Positions 17,635 to 27,201 of a DNA stretch of 37,885 nucleotides are shown piece by piece. Under the pieces are notes generated by a model, which was not told the origin of the DNA, did not search any database, and worked only from the letters and a program-made list of their open reading frames with translations. Positions within the stretch are counted from its first letter, which is position 1; each line of letters starts with the position of its first letter. Origin of the DNA: Spiroplasma poulsonii (GTDB lineage: Bacteria > Bacillota_I > Bacilli_A > Mycoplasmatales > Mycoplasmataceae); NCBI RefSeq assembly GCF_009866525.1, contig NZ_CM020866.1, positions 156,586 through 194,470 on the forward strand, in the 5' to 3' direction. The translations under genes were made by a program, and so were the position numbers.

Positions 17635-18258
17635 ATGAGTAATTTAATTAATTTTAATCGGTTTGTTTCTTTTACAACAATTGAAGGTCCGGGAAACCGG
17701 TTTGCCTTATGAATGCAAGGATGCATTATTAATTGCAAAGGATGTAGTAACCAAGAGATGATTCCTTTAATTAATCGGAATGTAATGGAAGTTAGTGAAC
17801 TTTTCAAAGCAATTAAAGATGCGCAAGAGCGCTTTCAAATTGAAGGAATTACAATTTTGGGGGGCGAACCGTTTATTCAACCACGGGCATTATTGGAATT
17901 AGTGACGTTGTGTCAAGCAAACAATTTAACAGTAATTGTTTTTTCCGGTTTTTTATACGAACTATTGCAAGAAAAACACCCGGAAATTTTAACTAAAATC
18001 GATATCCTAATTGATGGGCCATTTATTATTGAAAAACTAGACAAAAAACGGCGTTTAATTGGTTCAACCAATCAACGAGTAATTAAACTAAGTGATACTT
18101 ATCAAAATAATGATTATTTTGAACAAAATATTATTGAAGCTGAATTTACTGTTACTAAAAATAATAGTATGATTATTAATGGCGATGGTGCACACCTCGT
18201 CAACAATGAGAAAACAATTTTAACAAAAGAGGAGGACAAAGAAGATGGGAACATTTAA
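17635..18258 (+). CDS. Radical SAM activating-enzyme-like protein (207 aa)
   Basis: Cys30, Cys34 and Cys37 form the C-x3-C-x2-C site for a 4Fe-4S cluster that cleaves S-adenosylmethionine, in MQGCIINCKGC. GGEP at 76-79 is the SAM-binding motif. Short length and TIEGPGNRFALW before the cluster are typical of activating enzymes such as NrdG and PflA, which put a glycyl radical on a partner enzyme. No such partner gene (nrdD or pflB type) lies in this window; its neighbours are a Clp-like ATPase and a thiol peroxidase. The stop overlaps the next start by 14 bases. Fe-S cluster supply from the suf operon nearby would be needed. The substrate is unknown. Confidence 0.85.
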
Positions 18259-18745
18259 ACTAGATGGTGATGTGTTTTTACATATTAAACAAGATATTAT
18301 TAAAGTTGGGGATAAATTAGAATTTAAAGCAATAAATGGTGATATGAGTGATTTTCATATCGATGATGTTAGAGCAAAATATAAAGTTATTTCGTCAATT
18401 CCAAGCATTGATACTAGTGTTTGTTATACTCAAACAGTTAAGTTTAATGAAAGTATGAAAGATTATAATAATGCTCGTTTAATTACGATTTCAAGAGATT
18501 TACCATTTGCGCAAGAAAGATGTTGTAAATCATTTAAAGATGAAGCACATTTCTTAATTTCAGATTATAATTATCGAGACTTTGGGGCAAAATCAGGATT
18601 AGTTTTCACTGATTCACAAATTTTACCATGAGCTGTAATAATTTTAAACGAAGACAATATTGTTGAATATCTTGAAGTTGTGAATCCGGTTGGTAATGAA
18701 TCAAATTACCAAGCAGTATATGACTTTTTAAGTAGTAAAAAATAA
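18245..18745 (+). CDS. tpx: Thiol peroxidase, Tpx type (166 aa)
   Basis: An atypical 2-Cys peroxiredoxin that reduces hydroperoxides with electrons from thioredoxin. The peroxidatic site is IPSIDTSVC, with Cys60 and the Thr three residues before it. The resolving Cys lies in LPFAQERCCKSF (Cys93; an extra Cys94 follows). Length matches the family (165-170). GAGGAC is the ribosome binding site inside the radical SAM gene, and the start overlaps that gene by 14 bases, so expression is coupled. Its presence points to oxidative stress protection, perhaps of the oxygen-sensitive cluster of its operon partner. Confidence 0.92.
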
Positions 18746-18773
18746 AAAAAGTATTGATAAAATACTTTTTTTA
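18744..18773. terminator. Bidirectional terminator between tpx and HIT genes
   Basis: AAAAAAAGTATT and AATACTTTTTTT pair around GATAA. A-run and T-run on the two sides allow termination in both directions between the converging genes. Confidence 0.85.
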
Positions 18774-19187
18774 TTTTAAAGTTAAAAGTTCTTTGATCTC
18801 ATCAAGGTCCCGTAGCTTTTCTTTATCAATGTTTAGTTTAAAACCATAGCCTTCTTCTTTTTTATATTTTGGAATAACATGAAGATGATAGTGAAAGACT
18901 TGTTGAAAAGCTTCACTTTTTTCATTAATAACGTAGTTAATTCCAACAGGTTTTAAAACTTGATACATTTTTTGGGCAACTTTTTTTCCAACTTTTGCAA
19001 CAGCAGCTAAATGTTCATCATCTGTTTCACTATAATAATCAAAGTGTTTTTTTGGAATTATTAAGGTGTGACCATCACTATTTGGAAATAAATCTAAAAA
19101 AGCGTAAACAAGATCATTTTCATAGATTTTTTTACTCGGAATTTCTTGGGCAATAATTTTACAAAAGATGCAATCACTTTTGTTCAT
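18771..19187 (-). CDS. HIT-family nucleotide hydrolase (138 aa)
   Basis: The histidine triad H-x-H-x-H lies at His99, His101 and His103 in FHYHLHVIP. An N-terminal CIFC (Cys6, Cys9) is typical of the Hint/HinT branch. These enzymes hydrolyse AMP from amino groups, such as aminoacyl-adenylates and phosphoramidates. Length is normal. AAGGAG lies ten bases before the ATG and a TATAAT (19218-19213, minus strand) about 25 bases upstream is a good -10 box. Confidence 0.92.
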   Translation of the reverse strand: MNKSDCIFCKIIAQEIPSKKIYENDLVYAFLDLFPNSDGHTLIIPKKHFDYYSETDDEHLAAVAKVGKKVAQKMYQVLKPVGINYVINEKSEAFQQVFHYHLHVIPKYKKEEGYGFKLNIDKEKLRDLDEIKELLTLK

Positions 19188-19365
19188 TTTTACATCAGCT
19201 CCTTATGAAATAATTATAGCAAACTTATAAGGCGAGTTATAGCATCTTTGCTTTTGGGAAAGGAAAAATAAATAGTTAAAAATTTCTAACTTTTTTAAAA
19301 AATTTATTATTTTTCTGTTATAATTAATGGCTATAAATCATCTAATAATTCCTTAAATTTTGTGA

Positions 19366-19371
19366 TATAAT
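19366..19371 (+). promoter_or_regulatory. Extended -10 box (TGATATAAT)
   Basis: TGATATAAT, a -10 box with the upstream TG, lies 38 bases before the small gene at 19409. GAGAGGAGAT is its ribosome binding site. Confidence 0.6.
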
Positions 19372-19408
19372 ATATATGTAGCAAACAGAATGAGAGGAGA
19401 TGATTATA

Positions 19409-19629
19409 ATGGAAGATAATCGTACAAAAACAGCTCATGATGAAGCTAAAGAAATTGTTGGGCGATACCGTATGTTAGGGGAAGATATTTATGAATATCT
19501 TGAAGTATTAAAACATCAAATTAGCCAACGAAAAAAAGTATTGAACCTAATGATTTAAAACAAGCAGCCTACTTTGAAGAGTTACTAGTATCTGTCAAAA
19601 AAATCTGAAATGAAAAATACCAGGACTAA
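19409..19629 (+). pseudogene. Small helical protein gene, frameshifted in an A-run (about 73 aa if intact)
   Basis: ATG 19409 opens a frame of 49 codons that ends soon after an A-run at about 19,541-19,547. Continuing in the next frame gives EPNDLKQAAYFEELLVSVKK and a natural end at TAA 19629, before a terminator. One additional A in the run would restore a 73-residue, mostly helical, charged protein. Promoter, ribosome binding site and terminator are intact, which favours a recent mutation or a sequencing error. Function unknown. Confidence 0.7.
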
Positions 19630-19648
19630 GTAAAGCTCTTATTTTATG

Positions 19649-19672
19649 AAAGCAAAGCAGTTTGCTTTTTTT
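19649..19672 (+). terminator. Terminator of the small helical gene
   Basis: AAAGCAAA and TTTGCTTT form the stem with a GCAG loop, followed by a T-run. Confidence 0.85.
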
Positions 19673-19673
19673 A

Positions 19674-19702
19674 ATAAAAAAAGAAGATTTTTAATCTTCT
19701 TT
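19674..19702 (-). terminator. Terminator of the lipoprotein genes
   Basis: AAAGAAGAT pairs with ATCTTCTTT; on the minus strand a T-run follows. The lipoprotein stop codon lies inside the stem. Confidence 0.8.
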
Positions 19703-21385
19703 AACAATAAATGATTCAATTGCATCAAATAAAGTTTGCGAGTAAACATTTTCTGGATTATAACCAAAGGCTAATGAATATAGTCTTGTTTTTGCTGCGG
19801 TTTGCAAATCACTAAACTGAGCAAAAGTATATTCAATTCACTTTAAGATTTGTCCTTTAACATTTGGCACGTTTGTTGGAATTCCGTCTTTATCATAAAG
19901 GGCATTTCCATTTTCATCATATGTTCCTAAATAACCTGTTTGATTATATAATCATGATAATGAACGTTTAGCGCCTCCTTGTTGTGATACTCATGCTTGG
20001 TCTAGGTTGGCTGGTGTTCCTCCTGACCCATATCAAGTTAATGATAATGGTTTGTTATTTGTCTTAGTATTTTGATAATTAATGTTCATATTTTTCATTA
20101 AGTCAATTGTATAAATTGGTAAGACTAGAACAACTGATCCATATCTTCGGTTAGCATCTAAAAACTGATAACTTGAAGGACTTGTTCCTTCCCCTGATTT
20201 AATAATCCCTGGTGTTGCGGTTTCAATAATTTTTTGTTTATATGCATCAGCATTATTTAGGGTTGTAAAGATTTCATTTTTACTTTTATTGATTCCAACA
20301 AAACCTTTAAAGCCACTAAGGCCAAAGATTGGGTCAATTCCTTCGTTAATCATATTTTTAAATTCATCACCATTTTTGGCATTAAACATATTTTTTAAGT
20401 TAGCTGTTAGAATATCTTCTTTGTTTGTTAAATCAGTATTTAAAGTTGCAACATTTTCTAATGCTCCACCAGTCTCGAATAGTTTATCTAAACTAGCTTT
20501 ATCTAATTTTAATTCTCAAACCATCTTAACATATGAATTTCAACGAGCACCACTAATTGTGTCTCATGATTGAATGGCATTAAATAAGGCACTGTTACGA
20601 TTTAAATAAATTTCTGTATTATCACCACTACCATAACGTTTAATTTCGTTTTGGTGTAAATAGGTTGCAGTAATAATTTTATCAATTACAGCTGGGACTT
20701 CAACATGTTTATAATAATCATTAAAACGAATTTTTAAAGCAATTTTCTTTTCATCTTCTGTCATTTTATTGAAGTCAGTATAGTCATTTCCTGCAGGTTT
20801 AATTTTAATCTCAAAGTTATTTTCCCCTTGATCTTTTTGTGATTTCGTATAATCAGGTGATATTGTGGTTGATTTTCAGAAATATGATTGGACTCCTCCA
20901 ACAAATCATTTTTCTGATTGGTAATCAGGTGCATATCCTTGGCCAGCAATTATTAATTCTAATGGTGTATAATTTGATATTCCAGTTAAATATTTCGTGT
21001 ACAAATTATCAAGAGCAACTTGTTCCACAAAACTAACAATTTGTTTTGCTAATTCATTTTCTGGCTTACTAACATCAATTGTTACTCCAGTATAACGAGC
21101 TCTTGTTGCTTCTTCTGAGGCATAGAAGAATTTCGAAATATTAGTATCTAATAATCGGACAGCCATTGTTTTTAGGTCCGCTTTTGTAAAAATATCATTA
21201 AATGAATATTTTACGTAACTTGATTGATTTTCTGAATCAATTTGGGCAATAATTCAACGTTTAACTTCAACAGCAATTGCTGGGTCAGTAAAACGCTCAA
21301 AGTTCTTTTTCCCACAAGCAACAACAGTGGTGCTGGCAGAAGTAACAATTGTTATTGCACCTAAGATGCTTAATAATTTTTTCAT
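19691..21385 (-). CDS. Large lipoprotein, second gene of the pair (564 aa)
   Basis: The N-terminus has the form of a Spiroplasma lipoprotein signal: two Lys, a hydrophobic core and a lipobox ending in VVACGKK, with the modified Cys at residue 24. The rest is a long polar, Asn/Lys/Ser-rich extracellular domain with many TGA Trp codons and no known motif. ATG 21385 shares a base with the stop of the upstream lipoprotein gene (TAATG). Such proteins sit on the outside of the membrane in these wall-less bacteria and may bind ligands, host factors or transporter subunits; which of these applies cannot be read from sequence. Confidence 0.85.
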
Positions 21386-23658
21386 TATCTTCTACCTCCT
21401 ATTGTGCTAAAGTCATCACGATATCAATTTTGATCACCATTATTATAATATTTTGTTTTATCTTTTTCTCAAGTTTTAAATTGATGTAATCAAAAGGCAG
21501 TTTGAGTAGAGCTAGTATGAAGTCCTGAATAATTTGTTTTAATTTGTTCATCTCAATATTTTGATTGAGCAATTTTATCGACAATAGCTTTTGTTTTAAT
21601 TTCTGCGGCGGGTCCACCAGTTTTATAGCCTTGAATCGTTTTGTTTTCTGCTTCAAAACTACTATATAAACGTTGAACTGCTCCTCCTGATAAGTTTGTT
21701 GTCATTGCGCTAATAATTAACGTAAATCAATCAGCATTATCGTGTCCTTCACCATCTTTAAAAGTAATAAAGTTTTTTAATCATTGGTCAGGACCTGCTC
21801 CATTTTGTAAAATTTTATTATTGAAAAAGTCATAAGTTCAGAATCATCATGTTTTATCATCAGCTGAACCAGAAGATGAAGACAATGTCGCGTATTTCTT
21901 AACCTCGTCTAAAACTTTAAATTTAAGTTTGCTAGTACTATCGTTATTAACTAAACTACGGTTTGTTAAATACCATAAATATTGGGCATTAGCAAATTGT
22001 GTATTCATTTTTTGTTGTGCTTTATCTGTTGTCATAATTTGTGATTTATCAGACATTGCTTTATATGAAATGTTTGAATAATTTAAACTTTTAAATTGTC
22101 AATCACTATTATAAGGACTATATAATGTTGCGGTTGCGTCAGCTAAATATTCACGACCATCAAGATGAACTAAATTTAGTCCATTTGTGTCAAAGAAGGC
22201 AACTACCATATCTTTAGTGTTACCGACTGTTCAGTTTCCACTAATTGAATCGGCAGTAGCTTTTCTCCCAATAGCAGTTACTGCTGCATCTAAATCAACA
22301 ACTGGTGCTGTTGATGTAGCGCCAATACTATCATAAACACTTGCTTTTAAAATATTCGATTTAACAGCATCCGCTTGTGTACTTAATGTTAATAAGTCTG
22401 TTGATGGTGTTGCAGTTCCTTTACTATTGTTAATAAAATCATCTCAACTTGGTGCGGTTTTTAAAGCAGTTAAATCAGTATTAATTTGATTTTGGGTGTT
22501 TTCATCAAAACTATCTTTTGTAAAACCAGTATCAGTTGGTGTTACTCCCGATTTAAAGGCATAAGTTATTTTTGAAATAGCTAGCGGTTTTTCGTTTTGG
22601 AATCAGTTTTCAATAAGATATTTTTGAAATAATGAATATTGTCCAGAATCATATGATTGTGATAAAAATGGTTTTCCAATTGATGTTTTACTTGCATCAG
22701 CAAAAACAGGTGTTGCTACTGGTGGGAATTTAACCATATATTTAGTAACATCATAACCTTCTGTTTTTAAATTTCCGGCAATTGTGTCTAAACGAGTATT
22801 AATTGCATCAATTGTTAATTGACTTAAATCTGCACCAAAACTTCCACTTGTATTATCTCAACTAAAAGCTAAAGCTACTTGTGTTCGTGAGTTTTGATCA
22901 CTAGTATTTCAATCTTTTGCTTGTCCTCCGCCTTTAAGAAAATCAGCGAAAGAACTTAATTTAATTACTGATGTATCAGTTGTATTAGTTTGATATGTTC
23001 GCATATTATTATTTAATAGAATGTTAGTTAACATTTGTGTTCCACTAATTCCTCCATCAGCACCGGTTGTCATAATAGTGGCTTTATAATTCTGCTCTTC
23101 AATCTCATATTTTTTATTTCCACTAGCACCAGTAATATCTTTATAATTTAAATCTAAAAAATCATGATATTTTTTTTCTCAATTTTTTTGGTCGCTATCT
23201 TTAAAACTTTGTTTCTTTTTCTCAACAATATTGTTTGTGTTTTGAACTAATAAATTTCATTGGTCTTTTAAAATGTCTTTTAAATCTTTATAGTCTGCAA
23301 TATCACCAACTGTTGTTTGAGCAGTTGGAAAAAATTTATCTGGATTAGCTAAAGCTGCCACATTTAAAATTTGCGTTAATTGCACTGACATTTTAGTTCT
23401 TGTTGGTCCATCTCATTGTGATGGATCATTTGTTCATGTTCCATTCCCCGCATCAACAAAGGGATTTGCTAAAACACTTCAAATATCAGGGGAAGTAATT
23501 TGTTTTCCACCATAAATTCCTGGGAGTCAAGCTCAAATACTATCACCATTCCCATTTTTATGTTGATTGTTATTTTCTTTATTACTACATGCCACTACCC
23601 CAGAAGTTGTTGCCCCGACTATTACCACACTGCTAAGTACTGATAAAAGTTTCTTCAT
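21385..23658 (-). CDS. Large lipoprotein, first gene of the pair (757 aa)
   Basis: Signal peptide with lipobox VVACSNKE, Cys24 being the lipid anchor, at the same place as in the following gene. The mature part is long, rich in Thr, Ser, Asn and Asp. It includes short stretches such as WAWLPGIYGGKQIT near the N-terminus and a Gly-rich DGGISGTQML segment in the middle, reminiscent of loops in secreted binding proteins, but no family can be named. AAGGAAGGATG lies just upstream of the ATG. The pair of overlapping lipoprotein genes is transcribed away from the suf operon from a promoter inside the palindrome region at 23,738-23,782. Confidence 0.85.
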
Positions 23659-23740
23659 TTTGGTTCATCCTTCCTTTTGACTTATTATTTTTTGTACTTT
23701 TTGATAAAAAAATACTAAGTACATTCTATTAAAAATTTAT

Positions 23741-23782
23741 AATAAAGTCTACTTTTATTGTACAATAAAAGTAGACTTTATT
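23741..23782. promoter_or_regulatory. 42-bp perfect palindrome between lipoprotein and suf genes
   Basis: Each 21-base half (AATAAAGTCTACTTTTATTGT) is the exact reverse complement of the other. On the minus strand its centre supplies TTGTAC as a -35 box, 18 bases before a TATAAA -10 box, for the lipoprotein pair. On the plus strand TATAAT (23738-23743) overlaps its left edge, so suf mRNA made from there would carry it as a hairpin. It may be a regulator's site, a transcription-blocking hairpin, or both. Confidence 0.75.
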
Positions 23783-23847
23783 TTTAAAAAAATAAAGATA
23801 TTTCACTTGAAAATAACGAAAGAAGCTCTTATAAAGGAGGAGTAAAA

Positions 23848-24663
23848 ATGCAAAAGATTGAGATAAAAGATTTATTTGTTTCTGCTGATAATGAGATGAT
23901 TTTAAATGGTTTAAATTTGACTGTTAATATTAATGAAATTCACGCTTTAATGGGGCCAAATGGAAATGGAAAATCAACTTTGTTATCAACAATTATGGGA
24001 CACCCTAGTTACACGGTGGAAAGTGGGGATATTTTAATTGATGGTGAAAGTATTTTAAATAAAACAGTTGATGAACGCAGCAAAATGGGTGTCTTTTTTG
24101 CAATGCAGTCACCAGTTGAAATTTCTGGAGTTTTAAATTTAGACTTTTTAAAAGTAATTATTAATGCTCATCGCGATGCTCCAATTAAGTTACCACAATT
24201 ATATAATGACATTAATCATAATATTAAAAATTTAAAAATTGATGATAGCATGATTCGCCGTTATTTAAATACTGGTTTTTCTGGTGGAGAAAAGAAAAAA
24301 AATGAAATTTTACAATTAAACTTATTAAAACCAACATTGGCTTTAATCGATGAAATTGATTCGGGGTTAGATGTTGATGCTTTGAATGTTGTTAGTGCTG
24401 AATTAAATAAAATGCGGCAAGAAAATTTTTCAGCAATTATTGTTTCACATTATGATCGTTTTTTTAATTTGGTCCAGCCAACCCATGCCCATGTCATTGT
24501 TAAAGGGAAAATTGTTAAAAGTGGTGATTATAGTTTAGTTAAAAAGATTAATGAAGAGGGTTATGAATGATTATTGCAGGAATTAAACTTAACATTTGAT
24601 AATAAAAAAGCAGAAGCAAAACCTTTGACGGGGATTGGCTGTGCTGCGCAAAAAGGAAAATAA
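23848..24663 (+). CDS. sufC: SufC, ATPase of the iron-sulfur cluster scaffold (271 aa)
   Basis: ABC-type ATPase with Walker A GPNGNGKST (36-44), Q-loop in FFAMQSPVEISG (about 83-94), signature FSGGE (144-148), Walker B ALIDEIDSGLD (165-175) and switch His in IVSHYDR. The SufC hallmark GEKKKNE is present. SufC powers the SufB-SufD scaffold on which 4Fe-4S clusters are built. The frame continues through a TGA Trp codon at 24568, giving about 30 extra C-terminal residues that end GIGCAAQKGK. AAAGGAGGAG is a perfect ribosome binding site. First gene of sufCDSUB. Confidence 0.95.
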
Positions 24664-24665
24664 CA

Positions 24666-25499
24666 ATGCGAGTTTTACTGAATCAGCAAGAAGAAATTAT
24701 TAGTGATAATCTTTTGATTAATGATACAACACAAAACTTAACGATTGAAAATACTAATCCTGGGCAAGTTATTAATCTTAATTTTTCAACTAATCTTTCT
24801 AATAAAACTTTTTTAATTTTTTTAAATTTAACTGCCGAAGCAACCATTAACTATAATATTCCTGCTCAAGATCAAATTAACATTATTAATATTTATAAAA
24901 ATCGTGAATGTGAGCAAGTTGCTAATCTTTTTTATAATGTGCTAGAAAAAACCCATGTTAATGTTTATAATTTAAACATTGTTAATAGTAATATTACCGA
25001 AAATGTTACTTTTAATTTACAAGGCAAGCGTAGTACGCTTAAATATTATCTCGCAAGTTTGGTAACGCATGATTATCAAAAAAATGCAATTATTTATGCA
25101 CACCATTTAGCGCCCGCAACTGAAAGTGATATTAAAACATATTCAATCGCAAAGGATAATTCATTACAAACCATTAAATGTACTAGTCACATTGAGAAAA
25201 CAATGAGTAAATCAGAGGCTCATCAAGAGTTACGATTATTAGTTTTTGATAAGACTTCAAAAGCAATTTCTGATCCAATTTTATTGATTGATGAAAACGA
25301 CATTAAGGCAAGCCATGCCAATGCTGTGGGAATGTTAGACCCTGACCAAATCTTTTATTTACAAACAAGAGGTTTAACAGTTAATCAGGCACGAAAATTA
25401 ATTTGCATGGGTTATTTTAAAAATGTGATTGATGCAATTGAGGATGAAACAGTACAAAAAAATATTATTGATGAAATTGATAAAGAAATTGGAGAATAA
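24666..25499 (+). CDS. sufD: SufD-like scaffold protein (277 aa)
   Basis: Short for a SufD (usually 400 or more), but its C-terminal half has the SufB/SufD core: a beta-helix-type region, then ASHANAVGMLDPDQIFYLQTRGL (split over residues 217-239), where the His and the LQTRGL turn are conserved, and a closing helix DEIDKEIGE. The N-terminal region common in other bacteria is reduced. It begins two bases after sufC and ends two bases before sufS. SufD pairs with SufB in the SufBC2D complex and helps iron entry. Confidence 0.87.
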   Translation: MRVLLNQQEEIISDNLLINDTTQNLTIENTNPGQVINLNFSTNLSNKTFLIFLNLTAEATINYNIPAQDQINIINIYKNRECEQVANLFYNVLEKTHVNVYNLNIVNSNITENVTFNLQGKRSTLKYYLASLVTHDYQKNAIIYAHHLAPATESDIKTYSIAKDNSLQTIKCTSHIEKTMSKSEAHQELRLLVFDKTSKAISDPILLIDENDIKASHANAVGMLDPDQIFYLQTRGLTVNQARKLICMGYFKNVIDAIEDETVQKNIIDEIDKEIGE

Positions 25500-25501
25500 A
25501 T

Positions 25502-26731
25502 ATGATTGATTATAAAAAAATTAGAGCAGAATTTCCTTTTTTTAAAAATAATGCTGATCAAATTTATCTTGATAGTTCAGCAACTAGTTTAAAACCACAA
25601 GTTGTGATTGATGCGATTAATAATTATTATACTCACTATGGAACTAATCCTCATAATACTGATAGTGATTTAGGGTATGAAACAAATGTGCAATATGAAA
25701 CAATTCGTGGTAAGATTAAGCATTTTATTAATGCTAAAAAAGATCAAGAAATTATTTTTACGTCGGGAACAACATATAGTTTAAACCAAATAGCTTATGG
25801 GTTAAGCGACCTTATTCATGCCGGAGATGAAATTTTAATTACAAAACAAGAACATGGGGCAAATATTTTACCATGGTATCGTTTAGCATCAGAAAAAAAG
25901 GGTTATGTTAAATTTTTACCAGAAAAAAATTTTAGCATCGATTTAGAACAATTATCAAAAGTGATTACTGCTAAGACAAAAATAGTTTCTTTTGCTAATG
26001 TTCCCAATATTTTAGGTTATGAAAATAATCCGATGGTAATTATTGCAATGATTAAAAAAATTAATCCTGAAATAATTGTTGTGGTTGATTGTGCGCAAGG
26101 AATTATTCATATGCCAACTGATGTTCAAAAATGAAATGCTGATTTTATTACTTTTTCTGCTCATAAAATTTTTGGGCCAACTGGAATTGGAATTTTATGA
26201 GGAAAAGAAGAATTATTATTGAAACTAAAACCATTAATTGTTGGTGGCGGAATGAATGCTCGGATTGAAGGCAACGGGTCAGATTATCTTTTAAAGGGAT
26301 TACCAGACCGATTAGAAGCGGGATCACCTAATATTGCTGATATTTTTGGTTTTGGAGCAGCGATTGATTTTGTTAATCGACTTACATTAAAAGAAATTAT
26401 TAGTTACACTCATCAGTTAAAACAATATGCGCTTGAGCAATTTAATCAAAAATTAAAAGATAAGGTTATTATTTATAATGCTGATGCTAAAGCGGGAACA
26501 TTGGTGTTTAATGTAAAAGATGTTTTTTGTCAAGATGTTGCGACGCATATCGGTAGTCGTAACAAAATTACAGTTCGAAGCGGTGATCATTGTGCTCGGT
26601 TAATTGGAGAAATTATTCCGGATAAAAATACAATTCGTGTTAGTTTTTCAATTTACAACAGTTATGAAGATATTGATTTATTAGTAACAGCCCTTGCTAA
26701 TGAAACCGCTTTTTTGGGAAGGTTGGTTTAA
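25502..26731 (+). CDS. sufS: SufS cysteine desulfurase (409 aa)
   Basis: A PLP-dependent group II desulfurase that takes sulfur from cysteine. The PLP Lys is Lys222 in FSAHKIFGPTG, after a TGA Trp at 211. Other family features are DSSATSLKPQ at the start, FTSGTTYSLN, EHGANILPW and DCAQG. The catalytic Cys364 lies in RSGDHCAR. Length is normal. It ends directly before the sufU ATG with no gap. The SufU partner follows, as in Gram-positive relatives. Confidence 0.95.
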
Positions 26732-27187
26732 ATGGAATTTGATAAAAATGATCCAATGTTTTTACGGCAAATTATTATGGAACATTATTCAGAACCACAA
26801 TATAAGGGGTTAACGAAAGAAGCCAGCGCACACTCAATTCATCAAGCTTCAGAATCATGTATTGATGATATTCATTTAGAATTAATAGTGGCCGACCAAA
26901 AAATTATGATGGCACGATTTGATGATGTTGGTTGTGCAATTTCAACTGCATCAACAGATATTATGGCGCAGGAATTAGAAGGAAAAACCATTCGTGATGG
27001 TTTAGCGATTATTGATAATTATTTTGCAATGGTTTTTGATAAACCATATGATGAGACAAAGTTAAACGAACTAGTTGCATTTATTAATATTGCAAAACAA
27101 CCTAACCGAATTAAATGTGCTACAATTGGTGTCACTGGTTTTCAAACTTTATTATTAAATTTATTAGATCCAAGTAACAAAAAATAA
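26732..27187 (+). CDS. sufU: SufU, zinc-dependent sulfur transfer protein (151 aa)
   Basis: The zinc ligands expected in SufU are present: Cys43 and Asp45 (in SESCIDDI), Cys68 (VGCAIS) and Cys129 (RIKCAT). The usual CGDRI is changed to CIDDI, retaining Cys and Asp. The 18-20 residue insert that separates SufU from IscU is present (about residues 85-105). SufU takes the persulfide from SufS and passes it to SufB. The gene starts immediately after the sufS stop. Confidence 0.93.
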   Translation: MEFDKNDPMFLRQIIMEHYSEPQYKGLTKEASAHSIHQASESCIDDIHLELIVADQKIMMARFDDVGCAISTASTDIMAQELEGKTIRDGLAIIDNYFAMVFDKPYDETKLNELVAFINIAKQPNRIKCATIGVTGFQTLLLNLLDPSNKK

Positions 27188-27201
27188 AGGAGGTGTTATT
27201 A

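Noticed and set aside
20289-20573. Plus-strand frame of 94 codons
   Set aside because: Antisense to the 564-residue lipoprotein; no ribosome binding site.
21399-21656. Minus-strand frame of 85 codons, Lys-rich
   Set aside because: Another frame of the large lipoprotein gene, which is open through TGA codons over the whole stretch.
19691-23658. Two lipoproteins as ScARP-type adhesins or as spiralin
   Set aside because: Signal peptides agree with Spiroplasma lipoproteins, but length and sequence show no ScARP repeats and no spiralin pattern.
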